A stretch of 64,000 nucleotides of DNA from Actinopolyspora erythraea (GCF_002263515.1 NZ_CP022752.1:4340001-4404000), one strand, 5' to 3'. Numbered from the stretch's first letter, positions 54,753 through 63,819 are shown. Made by a program: numbers and translations. The notes: generated by a model from the sequence alone, not told the origin.

Positions 54753-55488
54753 TGAGAGCCGGCAACAGCACCGAAACCGGTCCGACCGGGTAGATCACCC
54801 GCATCATGCGGACCAGGAACCACCCCTGCACCAGCAGGAGCACGGCGAGCACGCAGTGGATGGCGACGATGAGGCTCGCGGGTTCCTGCTGTACAGACAT
54901 GCCGATTCCGAGCCAGGCGCCCCAGTAGTGCATCCACACCCACCAGAAGACCAGCACGAAGCAGATCCCCAGCACCTCCGCCCCGAAGGTCGCTGTCCTG
55001 GAAGTGGGTCGAGGCGCCCTAGAACGACCGTGACGGCCGAGCTCGAAGCGCACCACCGAGGCGTAGCCGAGCGCGCTCAGCAGCGGAAGCAACAGGAGCT
55101 CCGTCAACCAGCCCGCGTTCGAATCCAGCGCGTACCGCAGCAGCACCGCCGCCGGCAGCACGAGCAACGCGGCCACGCCGAGGCTCACCAGCGCGGTGGC
55201 GACCGGCCGGGCGAGCCCGCACAGCCACATCGCACGGGTCGTGAACCACAGGTACCCCAGCGCCACCGCGGCGATGAAGCAGGAGAGGAACGCCCGCAAG
55301 AGCACGCCACCCACCCCGGGCTGGGAGGACGTGGTGGTCACGTCGAGCAACGTGCCCTGCAGCCAGAGCAGGTGCAGCGAGCGGACGAGCATCACGAACA
55401 TGCCCCCCAGCAGCGCGGCGGTGATCACCGGGCCCGGTGGGGGTCGTCCTGGTCTCTCGAGATCGTCGGCGATGTCGTCAGTACTCAT
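54712..55488 (-). CDS. Polytopic membrane protein of unknown function
   Basis: A 258-residue protein with seven likely hydrophobic segments, among them VITAALLGGMFVMLVRSLHL, LLRAFLSCFIAAVALGYLWF, ALVSLGVAALLVLPAAVLLR and VLGICFVLVFWWVWMHYWGA. Polar loops carry few charged residues. No signature was recognised. ATG 55488 is used; GTG 55497 adds three residues. The 219-base gap upstream has no gene. Confidence 0.7.
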   Translation of the reverse strand: MSTDDIADDLERPGRPPPGPVITAALLGGMFVMLVRSLHLLWLQGTLLDVTTTSSQPGVGGVLLRAFLSCFIAAVALGYLWFTTRAMWLCGLARPVATALVSLGVAALLVLPAAVLLRYALDSNAGWLTELLLLPLLSALGYASVVRFELGRHGRSRAPRPTSRTATFGAEVLGICFVLVFWWVWMHYWGAWLGIGMSVQQEPASLIVAIHCVLAVLLLVQGWFLVRMMRVIYPVGPVSVLLPALSASVVLAVLVGLA

Positions 55489-55707
55489 GACCGCCACCGG
55501 AACAGAGTCCGCTCCGTACCGAACAGAGCGAAACTACTCAGCGGCCCCTGCTCTCGGCGGAGTGCGGCCCCGGGGCGAGGTGAATTTCGCGAGGACTCGA
55601 ACGGTGGCCGGAACGGAAGTCGAAGCGGAACTCCGAAGCGCTCCAACCCGAAAGCAGTTCGGTCCGGCAGCGGGGAATGTCGTGGAACGGGGACGCCCCG
55701 ACGTCGC

Positions 55708-56085
55708 TCATCCCTTCCAGTCCACGAGCTGAACGATCACCCCGTTGGGGTCGGTCACCTGAAACGCCCGCTCACCCCATTCCTCGGTGGTCAATGGCAT
55801 CGTGATGGGAACTCCTTCGTCACGCAGGCGTTCGAACTCCCCCTCGAGGTCTTCCACTTCGAAAGCGACGATCAGACCGCCCGCGTGGGTGTTCCGCTGG
55901 TGCTCCGGAAGGGTGGGCAGACCGCGACTCAGGAAGACGATGTTGGCGCCGGTGTCGGCTCGCTTCAACGAGGCGAACCCCTCGGCCGCCATTTCCTCGC
56001 TGAAGCCGAAGTGCTCGCGCAGAAAGGCACTGGAAGCCGGAACATCGTCGACGATCAGCGAGATCGCCGTGGCCGAGATACGCAT
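55708..56085 (-). CDS. VOC (glyoxalase/bleomycin-resistance) family protein
   Basis: A 125-residue single-domain VOC protein with the double beta-alpha-beta-beta-beta layout. MRISATAISLIVDDVPASSA opens the first half, AFLREHFGFSEEM follows, and VTDPNGVIVQLVDWKG closes the second with the metal Glu position replaced by Gln. Members include lyases, dioxygenases and drug-binding resistance proteins; a binding role is plausible here. GAGGAG lies five bases before the ATG. It is divergent from a TetR gene across an operator, which suggests ligand-induced expression. Confidence 0.85.
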   Translation of the reverse strand: MRISATAISLIVDDVPASSAFLREHFGFSEEMAAEGFASLKRADTGANIVFLSRGLPTLPEHQRNTHAGGLIVAFEVEDLEGEFERLRDEGVPITMPLTTEEWGERAFQVTDPNGVIVQLVDWKG

Positions 56086-56115
56086 AGGGACTCCTCGGGT
56101 GCGACCGACAACTCC

Positions 56116-56140
56116 GTACATTGTACGTTGTACACCGTAC
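56116..56140. promoter_or_regulatory. Operator of four GTAC tetramers in 7-base register
   Basis: GTAC occurs at 56116, 56123, 56130 and 56137, each separated by three bases, giving a 25-bp near-symmetric site midway between the divergent VOC and TetR starts. Probable TetR operator. Confidence 0.75.
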
Positions 56141-56166
56141 GACGATGGGAGTGCAACAATCCCCCT

Positions 56167-56946
56167 GTGACGATCAGGCGCGGCAGCAGTGGCAACCCGG
56201 AGCGCACACTCGAACTGCTCTGGAGGACGAGCGCCACTCCGACACGGCACGGCCCACCACAGGGGCTGACGATCGAAGCGGTGGTCGATACCGCCACGGA
56301 AATCGCGGACACCGAAGGAATCGATGCGGTGACGATGCGGAACGTGGGACGGAAGTTGGGAACCGCACCGATGACTCTCTACACCTATGTCCCGGGCAAG
56401 GCAGAACTGCTGGATCTGATGCTGGACGCCGGTTACGCCCGAATGTCCCGCTCCGAACCCGCCGGTTCGGACTGGCGTAGTCGTCTCGAAGCCGTCGCGC
56501 ACGAGAACAGGGCGTTGCTACGCACCCACCCCTGGATGGGGGAGATCTCGACCAACCGTCCGATCCTGGGCCCCGGCGCGCTCGGCAAGTACGAGTACGA
56601 GCTCAGGGCGCTGGAGGGGACCGGTTTGGACGACGTCGACATGGATGCCGCACTCACCCAACTGCTCGAATTCGTGCGCTCCAGTGTGCGAGCGGAGATC
56701 GATACGAGCGAGTATCTCCGGAGGAGCGGAATGGACGACCGGCAGTGGTGGGAGCGGGCCGGTAGCGCGTTGTCCTCGCTGATCGACGAGCACGAGTATC
56801 CCCTCGCTTCCCGGGTCGGGACCGCGGTCGGTACCTCGCAGGGGACGGCTTACGCACCCGAGCACGCCTATCGGTTCGGACTGGCTCGACTGCTGGACGG
56901 CTTCGCCGCACTCGTCGCCGAAGGGGCCGGGCGTTCCGGTGAGTGA
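56167..56946 (+). CDS. TetR family regulator (TetR_C type)
   Basis: A 259-residue regulator with an N-terminal extension of about 20 residues. The helix-turn-helix is LTIEAVVDTATEIADTEGID then AVTMRNVGRKLGTAPMTLYT and YVPGKAELLDLML (about 38-85). The long C-terminal domain (ENRALLRTHPWMGEISTNRP to YRFGLARLLDGFAALVA) is of the tetracycline-repressor C type. The GTG at 56167 lies 27 bases after the GTAC operator, so autoregulation is likely, together with control of the divergent VOC gene. Confidence 0.9.
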   Translation: MTIRRGSSGNPERTLELLWRTSATPTRHGPPQGLTIEAVVDTATEIADTEGIDAVTMRNVGRKLGTAPMTLYTYVPGKAELLDLMLDAGYARMSRSEPAGSDWRSRLEAVAHENRALLRTHPWMGEISTNRPILGPGALGKYEYELRALEGTGLDDVDMDAALTQLLEFVRSSVRAEIDTSEYLRRSGMDDRQWWERAGSALSSLIDEHEYPLASRVGTAVGTSQGTAYAPEHAYRFGLARLLDGFAALVAEGAGRSGE

Positions 56947-57071
56947 GTACGCCCTCTTATTCCCACTTCCACACCTCACACGAGGAAATCGGCCCAGAAG
57001 CACCCGAGGAAGCGGTGAGAGTGCCGGAAACACCGCGCGGTTTCGCCCCGAACCAGGGCGGAAAGCGAAAC

Positions 57072-57106
57072 GGGCCCGGCACCGGGAATACCCCGGTACC
57101 GGGCCC
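57072..57106. terminator. Bidirectional terminator between TetR and MMPL genes
   Basis: GGGCCCGGCACCGGG and CCCGGTACCGGGCCC pair with one mismatch around the loop AATAC. Confidence 0.75.
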
Positions 57107-57163
57107 ATCCACTCACGAGCCGGGCTCGGTCTCACGGATCGAGCGTCACGGCCGGTGTCCGGC

Positions 57164-59353
57164 TCACGAACCGATCCCGGCCCGCTGCTTCTCGTCGGAA
57201 CCGCTCTCGCCGTCGGCCTCGCCGCTGTCGGTGATCGCGTTGCCCTCGACGTCGAGGGCGGGCAGCCACCCCAGCCAGCGGGGCAGCCACCACGCGGCCC
57301 TGCCGAGCAGCGCCAACGCCGCGGGCATCAGGACCATGCGGACCACGAAGGCGTCCACCAGGATGCCGATCGCCAGGGCGAAGGCGATGGACTTGATGGT
57401 GGCGTTGCCCGCCGGAACGAACCCGGCGAACACCGAGAACATGATCAGCGCCGCCGCCACCACGACCGGGGCCGCCTGCCGGAAGCCGCTCACGATCGCG
57501 TCGCGGGCCGCGTGCCCCTTGTGGTAGGCCTCATGCATCCGGGACACCAGGAAGATCTGGTAGTCCATCGCCAGTCCGAACAGGATGCCGATCATCAGGA
57601 TCGGGGTGAGGCTGATCAGCGGCCCGGTGTCGTCGAGGTTGACCACGTCGCTGAGCCAGCCCCACTGGAACACCGCCACGGTCGCGCCGAGCGCGGCTCC
57701 CAGGGTCAGCAGGAAGCCGAGCACGCCGACCAGCGGCACCAGTATCGAGCGGAATACCAGCACCAGCAGGATCAGGGCGAGCCCCACGACCAGCACGAGG
57801 TAGATCGGCAGGGCCTGGTCCAGCGAGTGCGCGACGTCGACGCTGACGGCGGTGGTGCCGGTCACGTAGCTCTCGGCCCCGTTGATGCCGTCCAGCTCCT
57901 CGCGCAGGTCACCGACCAGTTGCTCGGTCTCCGCGCTGGCGGGACCGGACTTCGGGATGACGGTGACCATCGCGGCGTCGCCGTCGGCGTTGGGTGTGGG
58001 CGGGGTGACGGTGGCGACGTCGTCGAGCCCGGCGATCGCCTTGGTGGCTTGCTGCGCGGTCCGCGGCGCGTCGCCGCCCTCGAAGTAGGCCACGAGTGGA
58101 CCGTTGACACCCTCGCCGAAGCTGTCGGCCAGCATCTGCTGCGCTCGGGCCTGCGTGCTCCCCTCCGAGGGGGTCTGCACCAGCGTGGTCTGCATGGAGG
58201 CGGCCGGGATGGCCACCGCACCGAGCGCGACCAGCGAGATCAGCAGTGCCGGAATCCGACCGCGGGTGACCGCACGGATCCAGCCGGGGTAGATGGCCCG
58301 TTCGGTCTTGGCGTCCGTTTCGGCCGGTGCGGTGCGCTGCTTGCGCGGCAGCACGAGCCGTCCCAGGTAGCTGAGCACCGCGGGCACCAGGGTGATGGCC
58401 ACGAGGACGGCCACCACGATGGTCGCCGCCGCCGCCACACCCATCTGGGTGAGGAACGGAATGCCGACCACCGACAGCCCGACCAGGGCGATGAACACGG
58501 TGAGTCCGGCCGTGACCACCGCCGACCCCGCCGTGCCCACGGCGGTGGCGATGGAGGTCCTGATGTCGTTGCCCTGGCGCAGTTCCTGCCGGTGGCGGTT
58601 GATGATGAACAGGGCGTAGTCGATGCCGACCGCCAGTCCCAGCATCGTCGCCAGGATGGATGTGGTGGACTGCAGCTCCATGAAGCCGGTGGCGATGCTG
58701 ACGCCCAGCGCGCCGATCCCCACGCCGACACCGGCGGTGATCAGGTTCATCCCGGCGGCGACCAGCGAGCCGTAGGTAAGGCTCAGGATCACCAGCGCGG
58801 CGATGACGCCGATCGCCTCACCGGGACCTCCCACGGAGGGGGTCGCGGTGACGGCCTGGCCGCTCACCTCGACGGTGAAGGGTCCCTGGTCGGCCTGCTC
58901 GACGGTGTCCAGCATCGCGTCGCGCTGCTGCTCGGTGATCTCACCGATGCCGCCGTCGTAGGTGACCGTGCTGTAGGCCGTGGTCCGGTCGGGGCTGACC
59001 GTGGGGGAGTTCGGGTTCAGCGGGTCGCTGGCCGAGACCACGCCGGGCTGTTCGGACAGTTCGGCGACGAGGCCCTTGATCTCGGCGGCGTTGGCGGGAG
59101 CGGTCAGCTGCTGCCCGTCCGGGGCCCGCATCACCACGCGGGCCGTGGCGCCGCCGCCGGTGTCGAACTCCTCCTGGAGCTTGTCCTGGGCGATGGTGGA
59201 CTCCTGCCCGGGGATGGAGAAGCTGTCCGAGGTGGGCCCGGAAAGCGTCGCCGCGCCCACGCCACCACCGGCGAGCGCTATCAACCAGATCACGACGACG
59301 AGCAGTCGGTGCCGTTGGGCACCGAGCCCCAGTCGGTATAACAGGCGTGCCAT
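57164..59353 (-). CDS. MMPL-family RND transporter
   Basis: A 729-residue exporter with two repeats. The first helix, LVVVIWLIALAGGGVGAATL, is followed by the outer loop SDSFSIPGQESTIAQDKLQE. LGLAVGIDYALFIINRHRQE and FGLAMDYQIFLVSRMHEAYH are the two proton-relay helix-4 motifs. It ends in a charged tail. The ATG at 59353 lies 7 bases after the TetR stop, with GGAGGA just inside the TetR gene, so TetR-MMPL is an operon. Likely a drug, siderophore or lipid exporter; it is distinct from the MMPL at 37.4 kb. Confidence 0.93.
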   Translation of the reverse strand: MARLLYRLGLGAQRHRLLVVVIWLIALAGGGVGAATLSGPTSDSFSIPGQESTIAQDKLQEEFDTGGGATARVVMRAPDGQQLTAPANAAEIKGLVAELSEQPGVVSASDPLNPNSPTVSPDRTTAYSTVTYDGGIGEITEQQRDAMLDTVEQADQGPFTVEVSGQAVTATPSVGGPGEAIGVIAALVILSLTYGSLVAAGMNLITAGVGVGIGALGVSIATGFMELQSTTSILATMLGLAVGIDYALFIINRHRQELRQGNDIRTSIATAVGTAGSAVVTAGLTVFIALVGLSVVGIPFLTQMGVAAAATIVVAVLVAITLVPAVLSYLGRLVLPRKQRTAPAETDAKTERAIYPGWIRAVTRGRIPALLISLVALGAVAIPAASMQTTLVQTPSEGSTQARAQQMLADSFGEGVNGPLVAYFEGGDAPRTAQQATKAIAGLDDVATVTPPTPNADGDAAMVTVIPKSGPASAETEQLVGDLREELDGINGAESYVTGTTAVSVDVAHSLDQALPIYLVLVVGLALILLVLVFRSILVPLVGVLGFLLTLGAALGATVAVFQWGWLSDVVNLDDTGPLISLTPILMIGILFGLAMDYQIFLVSRMHEAYHKGHAARDAIVSGFRQAAPVVVAAALIMFSVFAGFVPAGNATIKSIAFALAIGILVDAFVVRMVLMPAALALLGRAAWWLPRWLGWLPALDVEGNAITDSGEADGESGSDEKQRAGIGS

Positions 59354-59360
59354 GTAGCAG

Positions 59361-59954
59361 TCAGTCCTCCAGCTGGTCGGAACCGGGCGAAGACGTGCCG
59401 GTACGGGAGTGGCCGAGGGCGTCGAAGCAGGTCGCGATGATCCGGGGACGCCACGTGGTCTTGTCGCCGTGGTGATTGGCCGTGAGGCTGAGCACGGCCA
59501 GCGAGCTCAGCGCGCCGATGACCCGGATGAGCCGTTCCGAGCCCTGGTCGGCCGGGTCGATGGCGAACATCTCGTGGATGAGCACGTCATCGACGTCGAG
59601 CGCCTCCTCGATCTCGCCCGGGACGGTGATGGGCCGCAGTGCCAGGCTCACCAGGCCGGCCCGTTCGAGCGCGACGTCGGTCAGCAGCTCCAGCGCGCGC
59701 ATGTCCCGTCCCGGCCCGGCGGGCAGTCGCGAGACGTCGTCGAGCACCCGGCGCGCCTGCGCGCGCCCCATGTCGAGCGCGGCCTCGTGGATCGCTTCCT
59801 TGCTCGGATAGTGGTGCAGCAGACCGGCCTTGGACAGGCCGACCGCCTCGGCCAGCGCCTTGAGGGATGTCTGCGCGAATCCGTGCTGCGCGAACAGCTC
59901 GGCGGCGCGGTCGAGGATCTCCTCGTCCACTTGTTCCCGGAACGGTCGTGTCAC
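59361..59954 (-). CDS. TetR family regulator of the downstream MMPL exporter
   Basis: A 197-residue regulator: VDEEILDRAAELFAQHGFAQ, TSLKALAEAVGLSKAGLLHH and YPSKEAIHEAAL form the DNA-binding domain (about 9-58). The ligand domain follows, with LDVDDVLIHEMFAIDPADQG. The GTG at 59954 is used because an open frame further upstream runs into the palindromic operator. It is the first gene of an operon with the MMPL exporter. Confidence 0.9.
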   Translation of the reverse strand: MTRPFREQVDEEILDRAAELFAQHGFAQTSLKALAEAVGLSKAGLLHHYPSKEAIHEAALDMGRAQARRVLDDVSRLPAGPGRDMRALELLTDVALERAGLVSLALRPITVPGEIEEALDVDDVLIHEMFAIDPADQGSERLIRVIGALSSLAVLSLTANHHGDKTTWRPRIIATCFDALGHSRTGTSSPGSDQLED

Positions 59955-59973
59955 GTGGTCGACACTACCGGAG

Positions 59974-60012
59974 TTACCGACCGGTTCGGTCGGTAAAGCG
60001 ACCGGATCGGTC
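59974..60012. promoter_or_regulatory. Double TetR operator, centres 21 bp apart
   Basis: Site 1 (59974-59996) has perfect 10-bp arms TTACCGACCG and CGGTCGGTAA around GTT. Site 2 (60000-60012) is GACCG-GAT-CGGTC, the same core. The centres (59985 and 60006) are 21 bases apart, two helical turns, consistent with cooperative binding of two dimers on one face of DNA. Confidence 0.85.
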
Positions 60013-60269
60013 TGTGAATCTGCTCGCACCACCGAACGGCGGAGCGGAACTCAGCCGATCAGTGGTGCGAATACCCCCGAAAAGACCGGTTTCCACCTCC
60101 GAGGGGGGCACCGCTCCACTCTGATGAGGGGTTCGGCACCGAAGGAGCCGTCGATCTCCCGCGAAACCGGCGCGAGGGGACCGGAGACAGCACCGGAGGA
60201 CCGAGGCCGAGACCGTCGGGGCGAAGGCGGGGAGCGCTCCGGAGCGGGAGGGACACTGGAGCCACGAAA
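60013..60269. other. Gap upstream of the TetR-MMPL operon
   Basis: No gene. It includes GCCG-TCGATCTCCCGCGAAAC-CGGC near 60148-60169, a degenerate member of the palindromic TTTCnCGCGAAA-like set. Confidence 0.35.
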
Positions 60270-60319
60270 AGGGGCGCCGCCCCACCGCACGGACGTCCGT
60301 GCGGTGGGGCGGCGCCCCT
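60270..60319. terminator. Perfect 50-bp palindrome downstream of icd
   Basis: Two 25-bp arms (left begins AGGGGCGCCGCCCC, right ends GGGGCGGCGCCCCT) meet without a spacer at 60294/60295. In RNA this gives a very stable hairpin. It lies about 95 bases past the icd stop. Confidence 0.75.
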
Positions 60320-60332
60320 GGCTTCCCGGCGA

Positions 60333-60378
60333 GGCCGGGTGCGCGGCGATTTCTCGCGAAGTCGCCGCGCACCCGGCC
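60333..60378. terminator. Primary icd terminator, 17-bp stem
   Basis: GGCCGGGTGCGCGGCGA and its exact complement flank the 12-base loop TTTCTCGCGAAG, 36 bases after the icd stop. The loop has the core shared with other hairpins in the window. Confidence 0.75.
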
Positions 60379-60413
60379 GAGCACGAGGGCCCGGATGAGC
60401 CCGAGGAGGTGCC

Positions 60414-61634
60414 TCAGCGCTGGGCCATCTTCTTCTGCAGGTTCTCGTCCAGCGTGTTCAGGAACTCCTGCGTGTTCTGGTGCGGCTGGTCGCCGCCGAC
60501 CAGCAGCGCGAGGTCCTTGGTCATCTTGCCGCTCTCGACGGTCTCGATGACGACCTGCTCCAGCGTCTTGGCGAACTCGACGACCTCGGGGGTCGAGTCC
60601 AGCTTGCCGCGCTGCTGCAGCCCGCGCGTCCAGGCGAAGATGGAGGCGATCGGGTTGGTGGAGGTCTCCTGGCCCTGCTGGTGCCTGCGGTAGTGCCGCG
60701 TGACCGTGCCGTGGGCGGCCTCGGCCTCGACCGTGCCGTTCTCGGTCATCAGCACCGAGGTCATCAGGCCGAGCGAGCCGAAGCCCTGCGCGACCGTGTC
60801 GGACTGCACGTCACCGTCGTAGTTCTTGCAGGCCCAGACGTAGCCGCCCTCCCACTTCAGGGCGGTGGCGACCATGTCGTCGATCAGCCGGTGCTCGTAG
60901 GTGAGCCCGTTGGCCTCGAAGTCGGCCTTGAACTCGTTCTCGTAGACCTCCTCGAACACGTCCTTGAACACGCCGTCGTAGGCCTTCAGGATCGTGTTCT
61001 TGGTGGACATGTAGACCGGGTAGCCCCGCTCCAGCCCGTAGCGGAAGGACGCCCGCGCGAACTCCTCGATGGAGCGGCGGTAGTTGTACATGGCCATCGC
61101 CACGCCGCCCTGCTCCGGGAAGTTCGCGACCTCGAGCTCCATCGGCTCGGAGCCGTCGGCCGGGGTGTAGGTGACGGTCACGGTGCCCGCGCCGGGAACC
61201 TTGAAGTCGGTGGCCTTGTACTGGTCGGCGTGCGCGTGCCTGCCGATGACGATCGGCTTGGTCCAGGTGGGCACGTAGCGCGGGATGTTGGAGATGACGA
61301 TCGGCTCGCGGAAGATCACGCCGCCGAGGATGTTGCGGATGGTGCCGTTGGGGCTGCGCCACATCTTCTTGAGCCCGAACTCCTCGACACGCGCCTCGTC
61401 GGGAGTGATGGTGGCGCACTTGACGCCCACACCGTGCTTGGAGATCGCGTTGGCGGCATCGACGGTCACCTGGTCGTCGGTGGCGTCCCGGTGCTCGACC
61501 CCGAGGTCGTAGTAGTCGAGGTTGATGTCGAGGTAGGGGTGGATCAGCTTGTCCTTGATGAAGGACCAGATGATCCGGGTCATCTCGTCGCCGTCGAGCT
61601 CGGCGACCGTCCCCTGTACTTTGATCTTGCTCAT
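60414..61634 (-). CDS. icd: Isocitrate dehydrogenase, NADP-dependent
   Basis: Oxidative decarboxylation of isocitrate to 2-oxoglutarate in the TCA cycle. The 406 residues are of the homodimeric, eukaryote-like type II class: [20 protein letters not shown], the substrate loop [54 protein letters not shown] and the cofactor region [12 protein letters not shown]. The ATG at 61634 (MSKIKVQG) matches the family start. With sdhCDAB the window carries two TCA-cycle loci. Confidence 0.96.
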   Translation of the reverse strand: MSKIKVQGTVAELDGDEMTRIIWSFIKDKLIHPYLDINLDYYDLGVEHRDATDDQVTVDAANAISKHGVGVKCATITPDEARVEEFGLKKMWRSPNGTIRNILGGVIFREPIVISNIPRYVPTWTKPIVIGRHAHADQYKATDFKVPGAGTVTVTYTPADGSEPMELEVANFPEQGGVAMAMYNYRRSIEEFARASFRYGLERGYPVYMSTKNTILKAYDGVFKDVFEEVYENEFKADFEANGLTYEHRLIDDMVATALKWEGGYVWACKNYDGDVQSDTVAQGFGSLGLMTSVLMTENGTVEAEAAHGTVTRHYRRHQQGQETSTNPIASIFAWTRGLQQRGKLDSTPEVVEFAKTLEQVVIETVESGKMTKDLALLVGGDQPHQNTQEFLNTLDENLQKKMAQR

Positions 61635-61922
61635 GGTGGCGGGGTGCTCCTCTCGCACGAGAAACGCAAACGGTACAAGCGTACTGCTAAACCGACCGGT
61701 TGTGAGCCCCACCCGTCGCGGAGGGGTTCCACGGCACCGACCCCCACACGCGTGCGTCGCAGCGCTACTCCCCCGGACGGGCGGCACAACCCTCGAAAGA
61801 GTGAGCAACGACACACCCGAACCGGCGTTACCGCGCCCATCGGGCCGGGACGGCGCGAGTCCCGAACATCCCGGCGATCACACGGGCTAAGCTCGCCTCA
61901 GCCGTGACCTTGGAGGGACCTC
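61635..61922. other. Divergent promoter region between icd and ydjM-like gene
   Basis: About 290 bases with no gene. GGAGG at about 61913-61917 is the ribosome site of the rightward TTG start. Confidence 0.4.
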
Positions 61923-62753
61923 TTGGCGACCGGACCCACCCACGCGATGAGCGGACTCGCGGCCTGGGCCGCGGTGACCGCCCTGGCGGGCGCGCACACC
62001 ATCGGCCAACTCTCCCCCAAAACATGGGTGGTGGGGGCGACACTGGCCACCGGCTCCGCGCTCCTGCCCGACATCGACCACCCGTCCTCCACGGTCGCGC
62101 GCACCTTCGGCGGAATGTCCCGTGGCGTCTCCTCCGCCCTGAGCGGGCTGAGCGGGTTCCTGTACAGACTCACCCGCACCCAGCATGACAGCGACCGGTC
62201 GGGCACTCACCGCGGCTTCACGCACACCGTGGTCTTCGCGATCCTGGCGGGCCTGGTCACCACGGCGATCGTGCAGAGCAGCAACGGGACGGCCCTGGGC
62301 ATCCTGATGTTCGTCTTCGCGGGCCTGACGGTGCGGGGACTGATGAACAACTGGTCACCGCAGAGCGACGCGCTGCTGATCGCCGCCGTCTCACTGGCGC
62401 TGACGATCGTGTGCTGGGCATGGACGGGCGACCAGCCGCACGACGCCGCCGCCTTCGGCACCGCCGTGATAATCGGGTGCGTGGCGCACTTCATCGGTGA
62501 CGCCGTCACCGAGCAGGGCTGCCCGATGCTGTGGCCGATCCCGCTGGGCGGTCAGACCTGGTACCCGGTCGCCCCGCCGAAAGCGCTGCGGATGCGCACC
62601 GGCGGCAAGGTGGAGTTGGGGTTGGTCGGCCCCGCGCTGACGATCGCGGCCGTGCTGCTGTCCACGGTGGTGCTCTACCGGGTGGGCGCCGTCCCGTGGC
62701 TCGAACAGCTCGGCCTGCCCCCCAGCGTGATGGCCTGGATAACACCCCGCTGA
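61923..62753 (+). CDS. YdjM-type membrane-bound metal-dependent hydrolase (DUF457)
   Basis: A 276-residue membrane protein. GPTHAMSGLAAWAAV (conserved early His), the LLPDIDHPSSTVARTFGG motif with Asp/His metal ligands, and HRGFTHTVVF follow in the family order, with about five or six helices. The family is called LexA-regulated or inner-membrane hydrolase; its substrate is not known. The TTG at 61923 is supported by a strong GGAGG six to seven bases upstream, with no ATG nearby in frame. Confidence 0.87.
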   Translation: MATGPTHAMSGLAAWAAVTALAGAHTIGQLSPKTWVVGATLATGSALLPDIDHPSSTVARTFGGMSRGVSSALSGLSGFLYRLTRTQHDSDRSGTHRGFTHTVVFAILAGLVTTAIVQSSNGTALGILMFVFAGLTVRGLMNNWSPQSDALLIAAVSLALTIVCWAWTGDQPHDAAAFGTAVIIGCVAHFIGDAVTEQGCPMLWPIPLGGQTWYPVAPPKALRMRTGGKVELGLVGPALTIAAVLLSTVVLYRVGAVPWLEQLGLPPSVMAWITPR

Positions 62754-62808
62754 GCCGTTCGGGACGAATCCGACGCTCCGAACCCACCGGAACCCGCCCC
62801 CTCGCCGG

Positions 62809-62814
62809 TAGGCT
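62809..62814 (+). promoter_or_regulatory. -10 box of the lipoprotein gene
   Basis: TAGGCT lies 6 bases before position 62821, the likely transcription start, giving a 42-base leader to the ATG at 62863. Confidence 0.4.
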
Positions 62815-62862
62815 GCGTGTGTGGCGGACCGCTCGACGGTCCGCGCCGACGACGGAGGAAAC

Positions 62863-63294
62863 ATGCGTATTCGCGGCAAACTCGCCGTACTGGCGATCGC
62901 GCTCCCCTTGTTCGCCGGTGTTGCGGCATGCGGCGAGCTGCAGGAGGCCCAGCAGGGCGTGGAGGACGCGCAGCAGGGCGTCGAAAACGCCCAGCAGGGG
63001 CTCGAAACCGCCCAGAACTGCGCGAAGGCCACCGGGGCCGTCAACTTCGTGCCGAACTTCTCCGACCAGCAGCAGGTCCGGGAACAGGCCCGCTCCAAGG
63101 CGGAGGAGATCGGCCAACTGGCCGAGCAGACCTCGGACCAGGCGCTGAGCGACGCGCTGCGGGACGTGCAGCAGTCGATGCAACGGGTCTCGTCCGGCGA
63201 GGTCACGATCGAGAACAGCGCCGAGTGGACCCAGCACAAGCTGGAGCAGACCGAGCGCGTGCTCAACATCTGCTCCGGTATGACCGGCAACTGA
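62863..63294 (+). CDS. Lipoprotein with coiled-coil heptad repeats
   Basis: A 143-residue protein. It has a signal peptide (MRIRGKLAVLAIALPLFAG) and a lipobox VAAC at about residue 24, so Cys would be lipidated and the protein held on the outer face of the membrane. Next come three and a half near-perfect heptads of the form AQQG[VL]E[DNT] (about residues 28-52, nt 62942-63020), then a helical domain (QQQVREQARSKAEEIGQLAE, ALSDALRDVQQSMQRV) and ICSGM. The ATG has GGAGGAA upstream. Related small actinomycete proteins are uncharacterised. Confidence 0.75.
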   Translation: MRIRGKLAVLAIALPLFAGVAACGELQEAQQGVEDAQQGVENAQQGLETAQNCAKATGAVNFVPNFSDQQQVREQARSKAEEIGQLAEQTSDQALSDALRDVQQSMQRVSSGEVTIENSAEWTQHKLEQTERVLNICSGMTGN

Positions 63295-63341
63295 CCGGAA
63301 CCCTCCTCCCGGGGCGCCCGGGAACCGGCCGCCGGAGGCCC

Positions 63342-63359
63342 CGCGGGGAGCTCCCCGCG
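63342..63359 (+). terminator. 18-bp palindromic terminator of the lipoprotein gene
   Basis: CGCGGGGAG and CTCCCCGCG adjoin without a spacer, 48 bases after the stop. Confidence 0.5.
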
Positions 63360-63470
63360 CCGTGCCCCGCCATCCTCACCGCGAATATGCGGTGGTCACC
63401 GGTCTGAAGCGCTGCGCACCGTGTCGTCCATCACCTATCCTGGCATCGCGTTCCACAGGAGGTGACGACG

Positions 63471-63665
63471 ATGAAGGCGAGCACTGGAGAACGGCTGTAC
63501 GTGCACAGCAGGACGGTCGAACAGGCGGACCGGGCGGGAGTGATCCTGGAAGTACGCGGGGAGAACGGCGCCCCGCCGTACCTCGTGCGGTTCGACGACG
63601 GGCACGAGCGGCTCGTCTACCCCGGAGCTGACTGCGAGGTGGAGGGCCACCCCGCTGGCGCGTGA
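63471..63665 (+). CDS. DUF1918 protein
   Basis: A 64-residue small protein of the DUF1918 family: MKASTGERLYVHSRTVEQAD, then RAGVILEVRGENGAPPYLVR and FDDGHERLVYPG. It folds as an SH3-like barrel; function unknown. The AGGAGG eight bases before the ATG at 63471 is the strongest ribosome site in this area and decides against GTG 63462. Confidence 0.88.
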   Translation: MKASTGERLYVHSRTVEQADRAGVILEVRGENGAPPYLVRFDDGHERLVYPGADCEVEGHPAGA

Positions 63666-63819
63666 GACGGACACCGGGTCGTCCCCGGAGTTCGGAGGCC
63701 GGAAGGCACCGCCCCAAGTGTGCGAGCTGCCGGAGTTCCCGGAATGGCACACTGATCGCCACAGCGACAGTCCCGATCGCCGCTCGCGGCGTGGGACCGC
63801 TTGAGGAGGAGGCGATGCG

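Noticed and set aside
56939..59341. A rightward open frame of about 800 codons
   Set aside because: It lies opposite the MMPL gene; the His/Gly/Asp-rich translation with no domain is an antisense artefact.
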